A stretch of 64,000 bases of DNA, taken from UBA6182 sp964479585. Lineage in GTDB: Bacteria > Bacillota_I > Bacilli_A > Erysipelotrichales > Erysipelotrichaceae. Below the pieces are notes generated by a model that worked only from the letters and a program-made list of their open reading frames with translations, made no database searches and was not told the origin of the DNA. A program made the position numbers and the translations under genes. Location of the stretch: assembly GCA_964479585.1 (NCBI GenBank), contig CAYZMP010000002.1, positions 1 through 64,000 of the forward strand, in the 5' to 3' direction. Below, in pieces: positions 16,476-26,023 of this stretch. Numbering within the stretch: the first letter of the stretch is position 1; each line of letters opens with the position of its first letter.

Positions 16476-17822
16476 TTAATACACAATACCTTGTTCAACC
16501 ATGGCTTTCGCTACTTTTAAATAACCAGCAAGTTGTGCTCCTAAAATTAAATTAGAACCGTGATTAAATTGTTGGGCGGTTGTTAAAACTTCTGTAAAGA
16601 TGTTTGCCATAATGTGTTGAAGACGTTGATCTACTTCTTCACTACTCCACATCAATTTAGAAGCATTTTGTGACATTTCAAGAGCGCTTACCGCAACCCC
16701 ACCAGCATTGCTAGCAATGCCTGGTGCTAATATAATGTTATTTTCTTTGACATAATCCATGGCTTCTTCGGTAAGTGGCATGTTTGCCCCTTCACCAATG
16801 GCCAATACATTTTGTTTATGTAATGCTTTAATATCATCAAGTGTCACTTCATTTTGCGTTGCACATGGTAGTGCGACATCACAAGCACACTGCCAAATGC
16901 TACCTTCACTTACAAAGGTGGCTTTTTTATCGTAATGGCATACTTTATCAATGCGTTGACGATTTTCTTCTTTTACTTTTTTTATGTGCTCTATATTTAA
17001 TCCATCAGGATTAGTGACATACCCACTTGAATCACTCATAGCAATAACTTTTGCACCAAGTGACACTGCTTTTTCTGCGGCATAGATAGCCACATTACCC
17101 GAACCAGAGACAATTACTTTTTTATCAGTAAAATCACATTGATGAAAATGGTTAAGTAATGCTTCCATAAAATACAACAAACCATACCCGGTCGCTTCTT
17201 TTCGTATGAGTGACCCACCATAACCGACTGGTTTTCCAGTAAGGGTACCATCAATACAACGGCGAAGTTGTTTAAGTTTTCCAACCATGTAAGCAATCTC
17301 ACGATAACCAACCCCAATATCACCAGCTGGTATATCCCAATCTGGACCTAAATAATGATGCAACTCACTCATAAAAGCTTGTGTAAAACGCATAATTTCA
17401 TTATCGGATTTGCCTTTTGGGTTAAAATCAGATCCACCTTTTGCCCCTCCAATAAGTAAATCGGTTAAAGCATTTTTTAGTGTTTGATCAAACGCCAAAA
17501 ACTTAATGATGGAGGAGTTGACACTTGGATGAAAACGTAATCCTCCTTTGTATGGACCTAGTGCATTATTATGTTGCACACGATAGCCTTTGTTTACTTG
17601 GACTTTATTGTTATCATCTTGCCAAACGACTTTAAAGGCGATAATACGATCAGCTGTTAAAAATCGTTTTAATAATCCTTCTTCAAAATACTCCGACTGA
17701 TCTAAAAGTGGATCAATTGTTTCTAAAAAGTGAAGCACTGCTTGTTGAAATTCACGTTGACCTTTGTTTTTTAGTTTTACATCTTCATACAACTCTTTCG
17801 TTAAATGTTGTGTTAATGACAT
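16476..17822 (-). CDS. gdhA: Glutamate dehydrogenase, hexameric (probably NADP-dependent)
   Basis: The 448-residue enzyme interconverts 2-oxoglutarate plus ammonia and glutamate. It shows GPYKGGLRFHPSV, the catalytic-lysine region LLIGGAKGGSDFNPKGKSD, and the Rossmann segment VIVSGSGNVAIYAAEKA. Length and motifs match the E. coli-type hexameric GdhA. It has its own promoter and AGGAGG, and lies directly downstream of type III glutamine synthetase on the same strand. Together they would form an ammonia-assimilation pair. Cofactor preference is inferred from the family. Confidence 0.95.
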   Translation of the reverse strand: MSLTQHLTKELYEDVKLKNKGQREFQQAVLHFLETIDPLLDQSEYFEEGLLKRFLTADRIIAFKVVWQDDNNKVQVNKGYRVQHNNALGPYKGGLRFHPSVNSSIIKFLAFDQTLKNALTDLLIGGAKGGSDFNPKGKSDNEIMRFTQAFMSELHHYLGPDWDIPAGDIGVGYREIAYMVGKLKQLRRCIDGTLTGKPVGYGGSLIRKEATGYGLLYFMEALLNHFHQCDFTDKKVIVSGSGNVAIYAAEKAVSLGAKVIAMSDSSGYVTNPDGLNIEHIKKVKEENRQRIDKVCHYDKKATFVSEGSIWQCACDVALPCATQNEVTLDDIKALHKQNVLAIGEGANMPLTEEAMDYVKENNIILAPGIASNAGGVAVSALEMSQNASKLMWSSEEVDQRLQHIMANIFTEVLTTAQQFNHGSNLILGAQLAGYLKVAKAMVEQGIVY

Positions 17823-17850
17823 GCTTGCCTCCTACATAAAGTTTGAGAAC

Positions 17851-17879
17851 ATTATATCATACACACCTTTTAACAGTAA
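17851..17879 (-). promoter_or_regulatory. Promoter of gdhA
   Basis: On the minus strand TTACTG, 17 bases, TATAAT, lying between the glnA stop and the gdhA ribosome site, so gdhA can be transcribed apart from glnA. Confidence 0.65.
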
Positions 17880-17883
17880 TGGT

Positions 17884-19953
17884 TTAATCAAAACTAAAAA
17901 GTAAATCTGTGTAAGTAGGAATTGGATATTGGTTAGCCGCAATGTTTTCTTCTAACACATCCGCACATTCTCGTAATTTTTGGAGTAAAGGACGCACTGC
18001 TTGATGCATAAACTCACCTTTTTTCGATAACAGTGAAATATTTTCTGCTTCCTTTAATAATTCTTTTACTGTTTCTACATGCTGTGCACAAGCATCAATG
18101 CTAGTTTCTAATGTTTGTTTTTTAAACTTGATGTATTGTGATACTGATTGTATATCACCTACATTTTTTAGTTCATTAATTGCTGCTGGTAATATTTGTC
18201 GCTCAATCATTTCACACGCTGTTTTACTTTCAAAGACAATGGCTTTTACAAATTGATCGTGCAATATTTCAGCCCGTGCCTCAAGTTCATAGGAAGTTAG
18301 TACATGATACTTCTCAAATAATGCAACGGTATCTTCTTGAAGTAAGTAATCGACACTTTCACTAAAGCTAGACAAGTTCGGTAAACCACGTTTTTTAGCT
18401 AAAGCAACCCACTCTTGAGAATAACCATCACCATTAAACAAAATACGTTTGGATGCTTTGTATGTGTCTTTAATAATGGAGATAGCATGGTCAAAGCGTT
18501 TCTCTTGGTCGACTTGTTGTAGTGCTTCATCAATCTCTTGAATGTTTTGTGCCATGATCGTATTTAAAATAGTATGCACAAGGGCAGCGGATTTGGATGA
18601 TCCAACCATCCTAAACTCAAACTTACTCCCTGTAAAAGCAAATGGTGATGTACGATTACGATCAGAAAACTCAGTTGGAATATCTGCTAAGTTTTTTAAT
18701 GGTGTTTGTTTTTTCTGGTTGTCTATAAAGGTCGGTGTGTTGTTTTCTATGTCGTTTAGTAAATACTCAAGTAATTCCCCTAGATACACAGAAATAATCG
18801 CTGGTGGCGCTTCATTGGCTCCTAGACGATGATCATTGCCTGCACTTGATGAAGCTAAACGAAGTAGTGGTGCATATTGATCAATTCCTTTTAATAGGGC
18901 AACCACAAACAATAGAAAACGAATGTTTTCTTGCACACTATCCCCTGGATCAAATAGATTTATGTTCGTGTTGGTTGTTAGTGACCAGTTATTATGTTTA
19001 CCAGAGCCATTAATACCAACAAATGGCTTTTCATGCAACAAGCACGCTAAACCATGTTTTTTGGCGGTCTTCTTTAAAATATCCATGATCAGTTGGTTTT
19101 GATCAATGGAAATATGCACTGGAGCATACATTGGTACGATTTCAAACTGATTAAACGCTACTTCATTATGTTCTACTTTTGAGAAAATACCTAATTTCCA
19201 ACAAGCATGGTTGACATCTTGCATAAACGCCATCACTTTATCAGGTATTGACCCAAAATAATGATCTTCACTATCTTGTCCTTTGCTTGGTGCAACACCA
19301 AACAATGTACGACCAACTAGTTTTAAATCTAATCGTCTTTTATACAACGCTTCATCAACTAAAAAATATTCTTGTTCTTGACCAAGCATTGGAATGACAC
19401 GTTTTACATCGTGATAACCTAAAGTATGCAAAAGTGATGTTGCACAAGTGGACACTGCATCCATTGACTTAAGCAGTGGTGCCTTTTCATCCAACGATTC
19501 TCCATGATAAGAAACAAAAATAGATGGTATACACAACACATGATCGCGAATAAAAACCGGTGAAGTAATGTCCCAATATGTATAGCCTCTTGCCTCAAAG
19601 GTAGCGCGTAATCCACCACTTGGAAAGCTTGAGCCATCAGCTTCACCTTTAATGAGTGCTTTACCATTAAAGCGAGCCATCGGAAATCCATCTTCTACCG
19701 GTTCTAAAAAGGCATCGTGTTTTTGAGCCGTTGATCCTGTCATCGGAAAAAACCAATGCGCATAATGGGTTGCCCCTTTTTCAAGCGCCCACATTTTCAT
19801 TGCATGCGCTAATGCGTCTGCCGTTTCACTATCCATGGTTTGTTCATTTTTTTGAACATCCCGAAACTTCTTGTACACCGGAAATGGCAGCCTTTCTTTT
19901 AATATTGTTTTATCACACAAATACATTTTAAAATCATCGTACATATGAGCCAT
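17884..19953 (-). CDS. glnA: Glutamine synthetase type III
   Basis: The 689-residue protein is a GSIII (GlnN-type) glutamine synthetase, which makes glutamine from glutamate, ammonia and ATP. Diagnostic features are the large size, the metal-site segment VEHNEVAFNQFEIVPMYAP, INGSGKHNNWSL, and GNDHRLGANEAPPAII. GSIII enzymes are dodecamers unlike the common GSI in sequence. Start is ATG 19953 with GGAGG 7 bases upstream; a GTG at 19956 is too close to that site. No glnR gene or adenylylation region is visible. Confidence 0.94.
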   Translation of the reverse strand: MAHMYDDFKMYLCDKTILKERLPFPVYKKFRDVQKNEQTMDSETADALAHAMKMWALEKGATHYAHWFFPMTGSTAQKHDAFLEPVEDGFPMARFNGKALIKGEADGSSFPSGGLRATFEARGYTYWDITSPVFIRDHVLCIPSIFVSYHGESLDEKAPLLKSMDAVSTCATSLLHTLGYHDVKRVIPMLGQEQEYFLVDEALYKRRLDLKLVGRTLFGVAPSKGQDSEDHYFGSIPDKVMAFMQDVNHACWKLGIFSKVEHNEVAFNQFEIVPMYAPVHISIDQNQLIMDILKKTAKKHGLACLLHEKPFVGINGSGKHNNWSLTTNTNINLFDPGDSVQENIRFLLFVVALLKGIDQYAPLLRLASSSAGNDHRLGANEAPPAIISVYLGELLEYLLNDIENNTPTFIDNQKKQTPLKNLADIPTEFSDRNRTSPFAFTGSKFEFRMVGSSKSAALVHTILNTIMAQNIQEIDEALQQVDQEKRFDHAISIIKDTYKASKRILFNGDGYSQEWVALAKKRGLPNLSSFSESVDYLLQEDTVALFEKYHVLTSYELEARAEILHDQFVKAIVFESKTACEMIERQILPAAINELKNVGDIQSVSQYIKFKKQTLETSIDACAQHVETVKELLKEAENISLLSKKGEFMHQAVRPLLQKLRECADVLEENIAANQYPIPTYTDLLFSFD

Positions 19954-19983
19954 CACGTTTTCCTCCGTTTTTTTTACTTTTCT

Positions 19984-20012
19984 ATTTTAGTGCGAAAAAG
20001 AGTAAATGTAAA
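19984..20012 (-). promoter_or_regulatory. Promoter of glutamine synthetase
   Basis: On the minus strand TTTACA, 17 bases, TAAAAT. An imperfect inverted repeat (AGTGC plus A run upstream, and a T run plus CGCACT overlapping the spacer) flanks the -35 and could be an operator; this is inference. Confidence 0.6.
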
Positions 20013-20077
20013 GATATTTTCATTTATTAGTGAAAGTTTTGCACTTATTAGTTTTGTTTTCATTATTTTTTCATTCA

Positions 20078-20100
20078 GAAAAAAAGCGCTGGTTGCGCTT
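20078..20100 (-). terminator. Terminator of the ABC exporter operon
   Basis: On the minus strand AAGCGC / GCGCTT with a 5-base loop and seven T, beginning at the permease stop codon. Confidence 0.8.
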
Positions 20101-21653
20101 TATACAAACATGTCAGATCCTTCAAGCATGTTGGAGGATAACTTTACAATCCCTAATGATAAACCACTATTGATCATTAGCACAACGATTGACACAGTCA
20201 TAAACCAGTTTGGTGAATCTAATGGTAGTACTGTCAGTGTTAATCCAACAACTAAGACAATAGAAGGTACTAAAGCAATCGCAATAATAAGCATACGTAT
20301 AAGTTGTTCGACAAGTGGGTTTTTATTTCCTTTAAGTACTTTAAGTGTAAACACACTACCTGCAATTAACACTAGTGCAATGCCCCATAAGGAAAGGACA
20401 AAAAAGAGTGCACCACCGATTGTTTGTTGAAACATCACCATACTCATCACACCACCTAATACAGTAATTATAACCATGCGATACATCATTGGTAAAAGAA
20501 GCACCAACATTTTTTTAAACGATGAGTCTGGTATTAAATAAACATACGGTCTTTTTAACTCATACGTAAGTGCATCACTGTTAATCGTAATAAACACCAC
20601 GATACTTATCATCATAATGTACGATTCAAGTGATCCTGTAAAATAAGCAATGGCTGTATACATACTAAAGAAAATAAAATCTCCTATTTTAATAAACTGA
20701 TTGGACTTACGCATTTGTAACACATAGCTAGACCATATAGCAAGTGCGCCACTTGAAAACTTTCCTTGCTTAGATTTTAACTTTTTATTCATCATTGCTA
20801 AATCAGCGGTGTTGCCACTTTTTGCTTTATCCACAATGACTTGAATTCGCTGTGAATCCATCATCGCCGCTTCATAAAAGTCAATCTTCGTGTTAAAAAA
20901 CAACCAGCCAACGACAGCTCCAAGTAGTGCTAATAAGAAAACATATAATACAACCATGACAAACTCACCCATAAACCCATGATAAAGAAGTCCTAAAAAC
21001 CATCCAAACACAGGATACCAGTGTAAATAACCATCCGAAAACAACGTGTATGGTGTGGTAATATCAATACCACTTCTCATAGCAATTGAAAAAGCAAATA
21101 GGAGAAATCCACCCACAAGTAAAGTAAGACCAATCTTTTTGATTATACTATATTTGGCAATTCCCTTTTCTAAGACATAATCATAAGAAGTGCAAATAAG
21201 CATCACACCACTAAATAAAAAGATCGCAAAAAACACCAAGAAAAAATTGCCAATACTACCAATTGCTCCACGAGAAAAAATTAAAATGTAACTACTAAAA
21301 ATTAACGTCATCCAAATGTTCTGGGTTACATCATTCATAAGTACATACCCTAACACTTGTTTTTTACTAAAAGGTCCTGCTAAAACAAAAGAAGCATCGT
21401 TTTGATACACTAATGCTTTATTTTTACTTAGTAAAGAAAAAGTAAATATCCCAACAAAAACTCCTGTTAATAAAATTGAAACAATGGAAAAGTCCACTAG
21501 ATCACTCCTACTTGGTGATAAAACTAAACCCACTAAAAGACCACCCACAAACAACAATGCAAGCGATGTTAAAATGGCACTAAGTGGTTTACGATACCAC
21601 CCTCGAATTACTCCCCATGTTTTTCTAGTTATTAAGTAAACTAACGAATTCAT
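20100..21653 (-). CDS. ABC exporter permease-like membrane protein
   Basis: The 517-residue protein has many hydrophobic segments (for example ILTSLALLFVGGLLVGLVL and FLVFFAIFLFSGVMLI) and a soluble loop around residues 265-300 (MDSQRIQVIVDKAKSGNT). It resembles the putative ABC exporter family found next to lone ATPases in Firmicutes. It starts in the ATGA overlap with the ATPase gene, so the two form one transporter. Substrate unknown; candidates for such pairs include peptides and envelope-stress compounds. Confidence 0.7.
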   Translation of the reverse strand: MNSLVYLITRKTWGVIRGWYRKPLSAILTSLALLFVGGLLVGLVLSPSRSDLVDFSIVSILLTGVFVGIFTFSLLSKNKALVYQNDASFVLAGPFSKKQVLGYVLMNDVTQNIWMTLIFSSYILIFSRGAIGSIGNFFLVFFAIFLFSGVMLICTSYDYVLEKGIAKYSIIKKIGLTLLVGGFLLFAFSIAMRSGIDITTPYTLFSDGYLHWYPVFGWFLGLLYHGFMGEFVMVVLYVFLLALLGAVVGWLFFNTKIDFYEAAMMDSQRIQVIVDKAKSGNTADLAMMNKKLKSKQGKFSSGALAIWSSYVLQMRKSNQFIKIGDFIFFSMYTAIAYFTGSLESYIMMISIVVFITINSDALTYELKRPYVYLIPDSSFKKMLVLLLPMMYRMVIITVLGGVMSMVMFQQTIGGALFFVLSLWGIALVLIAGSVFTLKVLKGNKNPLVEQLIRMLIIAIALVPSIVLVVGLTLTVLPLDSPNWFMTVSIVVLMINSGLSLGIVKLSSNMLEGSDMFV

Positions 21654-22342
21654 AAAATCTTCCCTACTTGTTCGAAAAAGATTGTTTTTAATGGTAGAGT
21701 GTCTTCTTCTTTAATGATATGAGTCACAATTTTTCCTTGATCCATTATGTAAGCTTCATCATAAAAATCTTGAATCATATCAATAATATGTGTACTTAGT
21801 AAAATTGAAACGCCATTGTTTTTTAACTCTACTAAGGTTTGAAGCATTTGTTCAATCGCTTGAGGATCTAACCCAAGTAATGGTTCATCCACAAGCAATG
21901 CTTGTGGTTCAATGATTAACGCACATAAAAACGATAATTTTTGACTCATCCCTTTGGAAAGTTCTTTAGCTAGTTTATCTTGATGATCCGCTAAATTAAA
22001 CTGTTTGAGTAAGCTTTCAATCTTTTCTAAATCTTCCTCTTTTTTATACGATTTAAGTACAAATCGTAAATGTTCTTTGACCGTTAATGCATCATAAAGC
22101 ATTGGCACTTCCGATACATAGCCAAAACTTCTTTTCGCCTCTACGCTTATGTTTTTATAATCATTAACGTATATGTCACCATCAAAGTTTAGTAATCCCG
22201 CAATACTTTTTATTGTCGTTGACTTACCAGCACCATTTGGTCCTAATAAAACTGTAATTTTACCAGGTTGTGCTTGTAAACTTACATTGTCTACCGCCAA
22301 TACTTTCCCATACTTTTTACTTATTTTATTTACAACAATCAT
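21650..22342 (-). CDS. ABC transporter ATP-binding protein (exporter type)
   Basis: The 230-residue ATPase shows Walker A LLGPNGAGKSTT, the signature LSKGMSQKLSF, Walker B ALLVDEPLLGLD and the switch histidine in STHII. The sequence order and short length match CcmA/NatA-type exporter ATPases. Start is ATG 22342 with AGGAG 8 bases upstream; an earlier in-frame start at 22453 would put the promoter inside the gene. It overlaps the permease by 4 bases. Confidence 0.9.
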   Translation of the reverse strand: MIVVNKISKKYGKVLAVDNVSLQAQPGKITVLLGPNGAGKSTTIKSIAGLLNFDGDIYVNDYKNISVEAKRSFGYVSEVPMLYDALTVKEHLRFVLKSYKKEEDLEKIESLLKQFNLADHQDKLAKELSKGMSQKLSFLCALIIEPQALLVDEPLLGLDPQAIEQMLQTLVELKNNGVSILLSTHIIDMIQDFYDEAYIMDQGKIVTHIIKEEDTLPLKTIFFEQVGKIL

Positions 22343-22367
22343 AATACACGCTCCTAGTCCACAACTT

Positions 22368-22396
22368 AGTATACTAAAGCATGGCATTAAGTTCAA
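22368..22396 (-). promoter_or_regulatory. Promoter of the ABC exporter operon
   Basis: On the minus strand TTGAAC, 17 bases, TATACT, ending 25 bases before the ATPase ATG. It settles the shorter start of that gene. Confidence 0.75.
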
Positions 22397-22423
22397 TAAA
22401 TAACGCGTGAAACAGTCGATAGC

Positions 22424-22458
22424 AAATAAAAAGACTGTCAACTTATTTGTCAACAGTC
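22424..22458 (-). terminator. Terminator of the PTS-transketolase operon
   Basis: On the minus strand a 10-bp stem GACTGTTGAC / GTTGACAGTC with two wobble pairs, loop AAATAA, then TTTTTATTT. Confidence 0.85.
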
Positions 22459-22467
22459 TGAAAGGGG

Positions 22468-23421
22468 TTAGATAAATTCCTTGATGGCTTTTACAATGTT
22501 TTCAGCATTTACTTGATACGTTTTTGATAAATAATCGATTGTACCAACTTCTCCAAAGCGATCATTTATAGCAACTTTACGTAGTGGTGGATGATTTTTG
22601 TTTTCCACAAGTACTTCACTGACAGCACTTGCTAAACCATTGATAATGCTATGATTTTCTGCAGTAATAACAAACTTCTTATTATGAGATTGCTTTATTA
22701 TACTTTCTTTGTCTAATGGCTTTAAACTAAACACATCGACAACAGCCACATCAAGATTAAATTGTTGTTTAACTATCATCGCCGCATCCATTGCTTCAGC
22801 AACCATTTCACCAATCGCAAAGATAACTCCATCTTTTCCTTCACTTAAGACATTCACTTTACCAAGTTCAAAGGTTGCGTCTTCTTGATAAAGATCCACA
22901 TAGTCTTTTCGACCCATACGAATATAAAACATGCCATATGCTTTTTCAGTGTAATGAAGCATCCATTTAAGTGCAACAGCATCCGCTGGCACTAAGACAT
23001 TCATGGTTGGAATAACACGCATTAATGCTAAATCTTCAACCGATGTATGGGTTCCACCATTGTGGGCAGCCCAATAACCAGGATCAGAACCTAAAATACG
23101 AAAGTTTGCCTGTTGATATGCACCCGATAAATAAATCTGATCATAAGCACGACGAGTCGCAAATGGTGCAAAGGTATGCACATAAGGAATTTTCCCACTT
23201 AAAGACAATCCCCCAGCAACACCCATCATGTTTGCTTCTGCTATCCCCATGTTAATGCTTTGCTTTGGAAAGGCATCAAACACTTTTTTTGTTCCTGAAG
23301 CACTCACCAAATCAGCGTCCATAATTACAACATCTTTGTTTTTGCTCATCATGTCAATGAGTGTTTGAGCATATACTGCTCTCATTTCAGTTGTATGATT
23401 GCGATCAAATGGTTTAATCAT
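22468..23421 (-). CDS. Transketolase, C-terminal (pyrimidine-binding) subunit
   Basis: The 317-residue protein is the C-terminal half of a split transketolase. It carries the pyrimidine-binding domain (VVIMDADLVSASGTKKVFDAFP, INMGIAEANMMGVAGGL, FAPFATRRAYDQIYL) and a C-terminal domain (VVDVFSLKPLD). It pairs with the N-terminal subunit, whose end it overlaps by 8 bases. The complex moves two-carbon units between ketose and aldose phosphates using thiamine diphosphate. Position at the end of a PTS operon points to catabolism of an incoming sugar phosphate rather than general pentose recycling. Confidence 0.93.
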   Translation of the reverse strand: MIKPFDRNHTTEMRAVYAQTLIDMMSKNKDVVIMDADLVSASGTKKVFDAFPKQSINMGIAEANMMGVAGGLSLSGKIPYVHTFAPFATRRAYDQIYLSGAYQQANFRILGSDPGYWAAHNGGTHTSVEDLALMRVIPTMNVLVPADAVALKWMLHYTEKAYGMFYIRMGRKDYVDLYQEDATFELGKVNVLSEGKDGVIFAIGEMVAEAMDAAMIVKQQFNLDVAVVDVFSLKPLDKESIIKQSHNKKFVITAENHSIINGLASAVSEVLVENKNHPPLRKVAINDRFGEVGTIDYLSKTYQVNAENIVKAIKEFI

Positions 23422-24253
23422 GAGATACCTCCAACAATTTCTTTTCTAATGACTCAATGGCACTATCTAGTTGAGCCATGGATGTTTCATCAAAACGAAT
23501 GTGGTGATTATCATCCATTTGTTCAAAGTAAGGAATACCTTGACCTTTAACTGTATCTAAAACGATACAACTTGCGACTGTTGTCTTGCTTTTTGCAAGT
23601 GCAATAGCCTCTTTAATAACATTGACATCACTCCCATTGACACGTTGAGTAAACAGACCAAACGCTTCTACTTTCTTCGCCAAATCAAAAGGATTAAGTA
23701 CACTTTGTGTCGTACCATCCAACTGTTTATGATTCTCATCAATAAAGATAAGTAAGTTATCTAATTGATGATGAGCAATAAATTGAATAGCTTCCCAAAC
23801 TTGACCTTCGTTGCATTCACCATCGCCAATAACACAATACACTTGATTGGACTTCTCAGACATTTTAAAGCCTTTTGCTAGTCCTACTGCTAAAGAAATT
23901 CCTTGACCAAGCGATCCTGTTGTCACATCGATACCGATTGTTTTTGTACGATCTGGATGTGAAGGCAAGTTTGTTTGGTTATTGTTAAGTGTGCTTAACA
24001 ATGAAACATCAAAGAAACCCTTTAATGCTAAGGTAGAATAATAAGAAGGTCCACCATGCCCTTTAGATAAAACAAAATAATCCCGTGAAGGATCTTGTGG
24101 GTTTTGTGGATCAACAGACATTACATCATTAAACAACACTGAAAGCACTTCAACAATACTTAAAGCACCTCCAAGATGACCAAACCCACGAGCTTTAAGC
24201 ATCTTGCATGTTTCTAAGCGTACTTTCATTGCAAAAACTTCATTTGAATTCAT
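23414..24253 (-). CDS. Transketolase, N-terminal (thiamine diphosphate-binding) subunit
   Basis: The 279-residue protein is the N-terminal half of split transketolase. It has GFGHLGGALSIVEVLSVLF, FVLSKGHGGPSYYSTL, and the thiamine diphosphate/metal motif VIGDGECNEGQVWEA (GDG about residue 148). Start is ATG 24253 with GGAGG 9 bases upstream; the longer frame begins before that site. It follows the IIB gene by 31 bases in the PTS operon. A split enzyme is common in Firmicutes and archaea. Confidence 0.93.
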   Translation of the reverse strand: MNSNEVFAMKVRLETCKMLKARGFGHLGGALSIVEVLSVLFNDVMSVDPQNPQDPSRDYFVLSKGHGGPSYYSTLALKGFFDVSLLSTLNNNQTNLPSHPDRTKTIGIDVTTGSLGQGISLAVGLAKGFKMSEKSNQVYCVIGDGECNEGQVWEAIQFIAHHQLDNLLIFIDENHKQLDGTTQSVLNPFDLAKKVEAFGLFTQRVNGSDVNVIKEAIALAKSKTTVASCIVLDTVKGQGIPYFEQMDDNHHIRFDETSMAQLDSAIESLEKKLLEVSHD

Positions 24254-24284
24254 TGCTTTTAACCTCCAAAAAAAGCAGAAGGTG

Positions 24285-24572
24285 TTATAGAACACCTTCT
24301 TGTTTTAAATAAGCTTCTAACTTCTCTTCTAATTCTGATGCAGAGATGATATTTGTTAAGACCAAACATGGTCCATATGGGTTTAATATATCATACATAT
24401 CTTTCCCACAAACAAACAAATCAGCAGCACCTTTGTAGACATCTGTCGCAGCGCTATGACTAACTTCAATATCGGATACACCGAACTTAGTTAATGCTTT
24501 TTTGACATTCATTTCGACTAGAAACGATGATCCTAAGCCACTACCACAAACACATTGAATCTTTTTGATCAC
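24285..24572 (-). CDS. PTS EIIB component, ascorbate (Ula/Sga) type
   Basis: The 95-residue cytoplasmic protein begins MIKKIQCVCGSGLGSSF, the phosphocysteine loop of lactate/ascorbate-type IIB domains; Cys9 is the likely phosphorylated residue. It would pass phosphate from IIA to the sugar entering through the IIC gene just upstream (53 bases away). It is free-standing, as in UlaB. Substrate need not be ascorbate. Confidence 0.88.
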   Translation of the reverse strand: MIKKIQCVCGSGLGSSFLVEMNVKKALTKFGVSDIEVSHSAATDVYKGAADLFVCGKDMYDILNPYGPCLVLTNIISASELEEKLEAYLKQEGVL

Positions 24573-24624
24573 TAGATGTCCTCCTATTTGATTGCGTAAA
24601 CGTAACGCTTACCCTTTCATTAAA

Positions 24625-25986
24625 CTATGCTTTTTTAGTTTTGACAAGACCTAAAACGACTGGTAATAAGAAGATTAATAGTGAAACAATTAATAATCCA
24701 TTTCCTTGAACTACATTTGCAACATTACCCATTACAATACCAACAGCTGTAAAGTCAGCGTCAGAGAATGTTGTGTTTGCAAATCCTAAAGTACCTAATA
24801 CTGGCATCAAAAATGCAGGTAAGAAAGTAATTAGTAATCCATTACCAAATGATCCAATAATCGCACCACGACGTCCACCAGTTGCATTACCAAAGACACC
24901 AGCGGTTGCACCTGTAAAGAAGTGTGGAATAACACCAGGTAGAATTAGTGGCAATGAGAAAGTTCCACCAAGAGCTACTAAGATACCTAATCCAGCAATA
25001 CCACCTAAAAATGAAACAAGGAAACCAATCAATACTGCGTTTTCCGCAAATGGAAAGACGATTGGGCAATCAAGTGCAGGTTTTGCATTAGGAACGATTT
25101 TTTCTGAAATCCCTTTAAATGCAGGAACGATTTCTGCAATAAGCAGACGAACCCCTGCAAGAACCACATAAACTCCTCCAGCAAAAGTTAACGCTTGAAT
25201 GACTGAGAATAAGAACCAGTTCATACCACCAGTCATAGCCATGTCATAGCCATCTTTAAACGATGCAATGATTGATACTAAGAAAAAGAACAAGAACATC
25301 GTTAATGCAATCGCAACAGATGTATCACGTAAGAAAGATAAACGTTTTGGGAATTTAATTTCTTCCGTTGATTTTGAACCTTTTCCAAAAACTGTACCTA
25401 ACCATGCTGAGAACACATAGCCAAGTGTGCTAAAGTGACCAAATGCAATGTTTTCTTCACCAGTAATTTTCACCATTGTTTTTTGAGCCAACATTGGGAA
25501 GAAGACCATGGTAAATCCAAGCAAAGCACTACCAGCAACGATTAGTTGCCATCCTTCTAAACCACCAACTGTTAACACAACCGCAATCAATGCAGCCATA
25601 TACAACGTATGGTGACCGGTTAAGAAGATATACTTCCAATTTGAAAAGCGTGCTAATAAAATATTGGCAATCATACCAAAAGCCATAATAAGTGCTGTAG
25701 CTTGAGCATATTCATTTAATGCCAACGATACGATAGCTTCGTTGTTAGGCACAACACCTTGAACACCGAAAGCAAAGTTGAACAAATCACCAAAGAAATT
25801 TAGTGATCCAACCAAGACACCTGCACCAGCACCAATGATAATAAAACCAAGAATGGTTTTAAGTGTGCCTTTAATAACTTCTTCAATTGGTCTTTTTTGT
25901 GCAATTAAACCAATCAAAGCCATAGCACCAATTAATAATGCAGGAGTAGACAACACATCTTGTAAAAACAGTAATACGTTTTCCAT
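24625..25986 (-). CDS. PTS EIIC component, ascorbate (UlaA/SgaT) family
   Basis: The 453-residue membrane protein is a UlaA-type IIC permease of about ten or eleven spans. It shows the family-like segments GFIIIGAGAGVLVGSL, YIFLTGHHTLYMAALIA and LALPL-like loops ending in GNGLLIVSLLIFLLP. It transports the sugar while it is phosphorylated by IIB. It lies between IIA (37 bases upstream) and IIB in one operon. The UlaA family includes transporters for sugars other than ascorbate, so the substrate is open. Confidence 0.9.
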   Translation of the reverse strand: MENVLLFLQDVLSTPALLIGAMALIGLIAQKRPIEEVIKGTLKTILGFIIIGAGAGVLVGSLNFFGDLFNFAFGVQGVVPNNEAIVSLALNEYAQATALIMAFGMIANILLARFSNWKYIFLTGHHTLYMAALIAVVLTVGGLEGWQLIVAGSALLGFTMVFFPMLAQKTMVKITGEENIAFGHFSTLGYVFSAWLGTVFGKGSKSTEEIKFPKRLSFLRDTSVAIALTMFLFFFLVSIIASFKDGYDMAMTGGMNWFLFSVIQALTFAGGVYVVLAGVRLLIAEIVPAFKGISEKIVPNAKPALDCPIVFPFAENAVLIGFLVSFLGGIAGLGILVALGGTFSLPLILPGVIPHFFTGATAGVFGNATGGRRGAIIGSFGNGLLITFLPAFLMPVLGTLGFANTTFSDADFTAVGIVMGNVANVVQGNGLLIVSLLIFLLPVVLGLVKTKKA

Positions 25987-26023
25987 AACTAACTATTCCT
26001 CCTTTTGTACAAATTCCCCTGTA

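Noticed and set aside
19945..20430. Plus-strand frame of 161 codons across the glnA promoter and permease end
   Set aside because: It covers a strong minus-strand promoter and terminator and is antisense to two convincing genes.
24573..24624. GCGT/ACGC repeat between IIC and IIB as a cre site or attenuator
   Set aside because: Arms are only 4 bp and the cre match has several mismatches.
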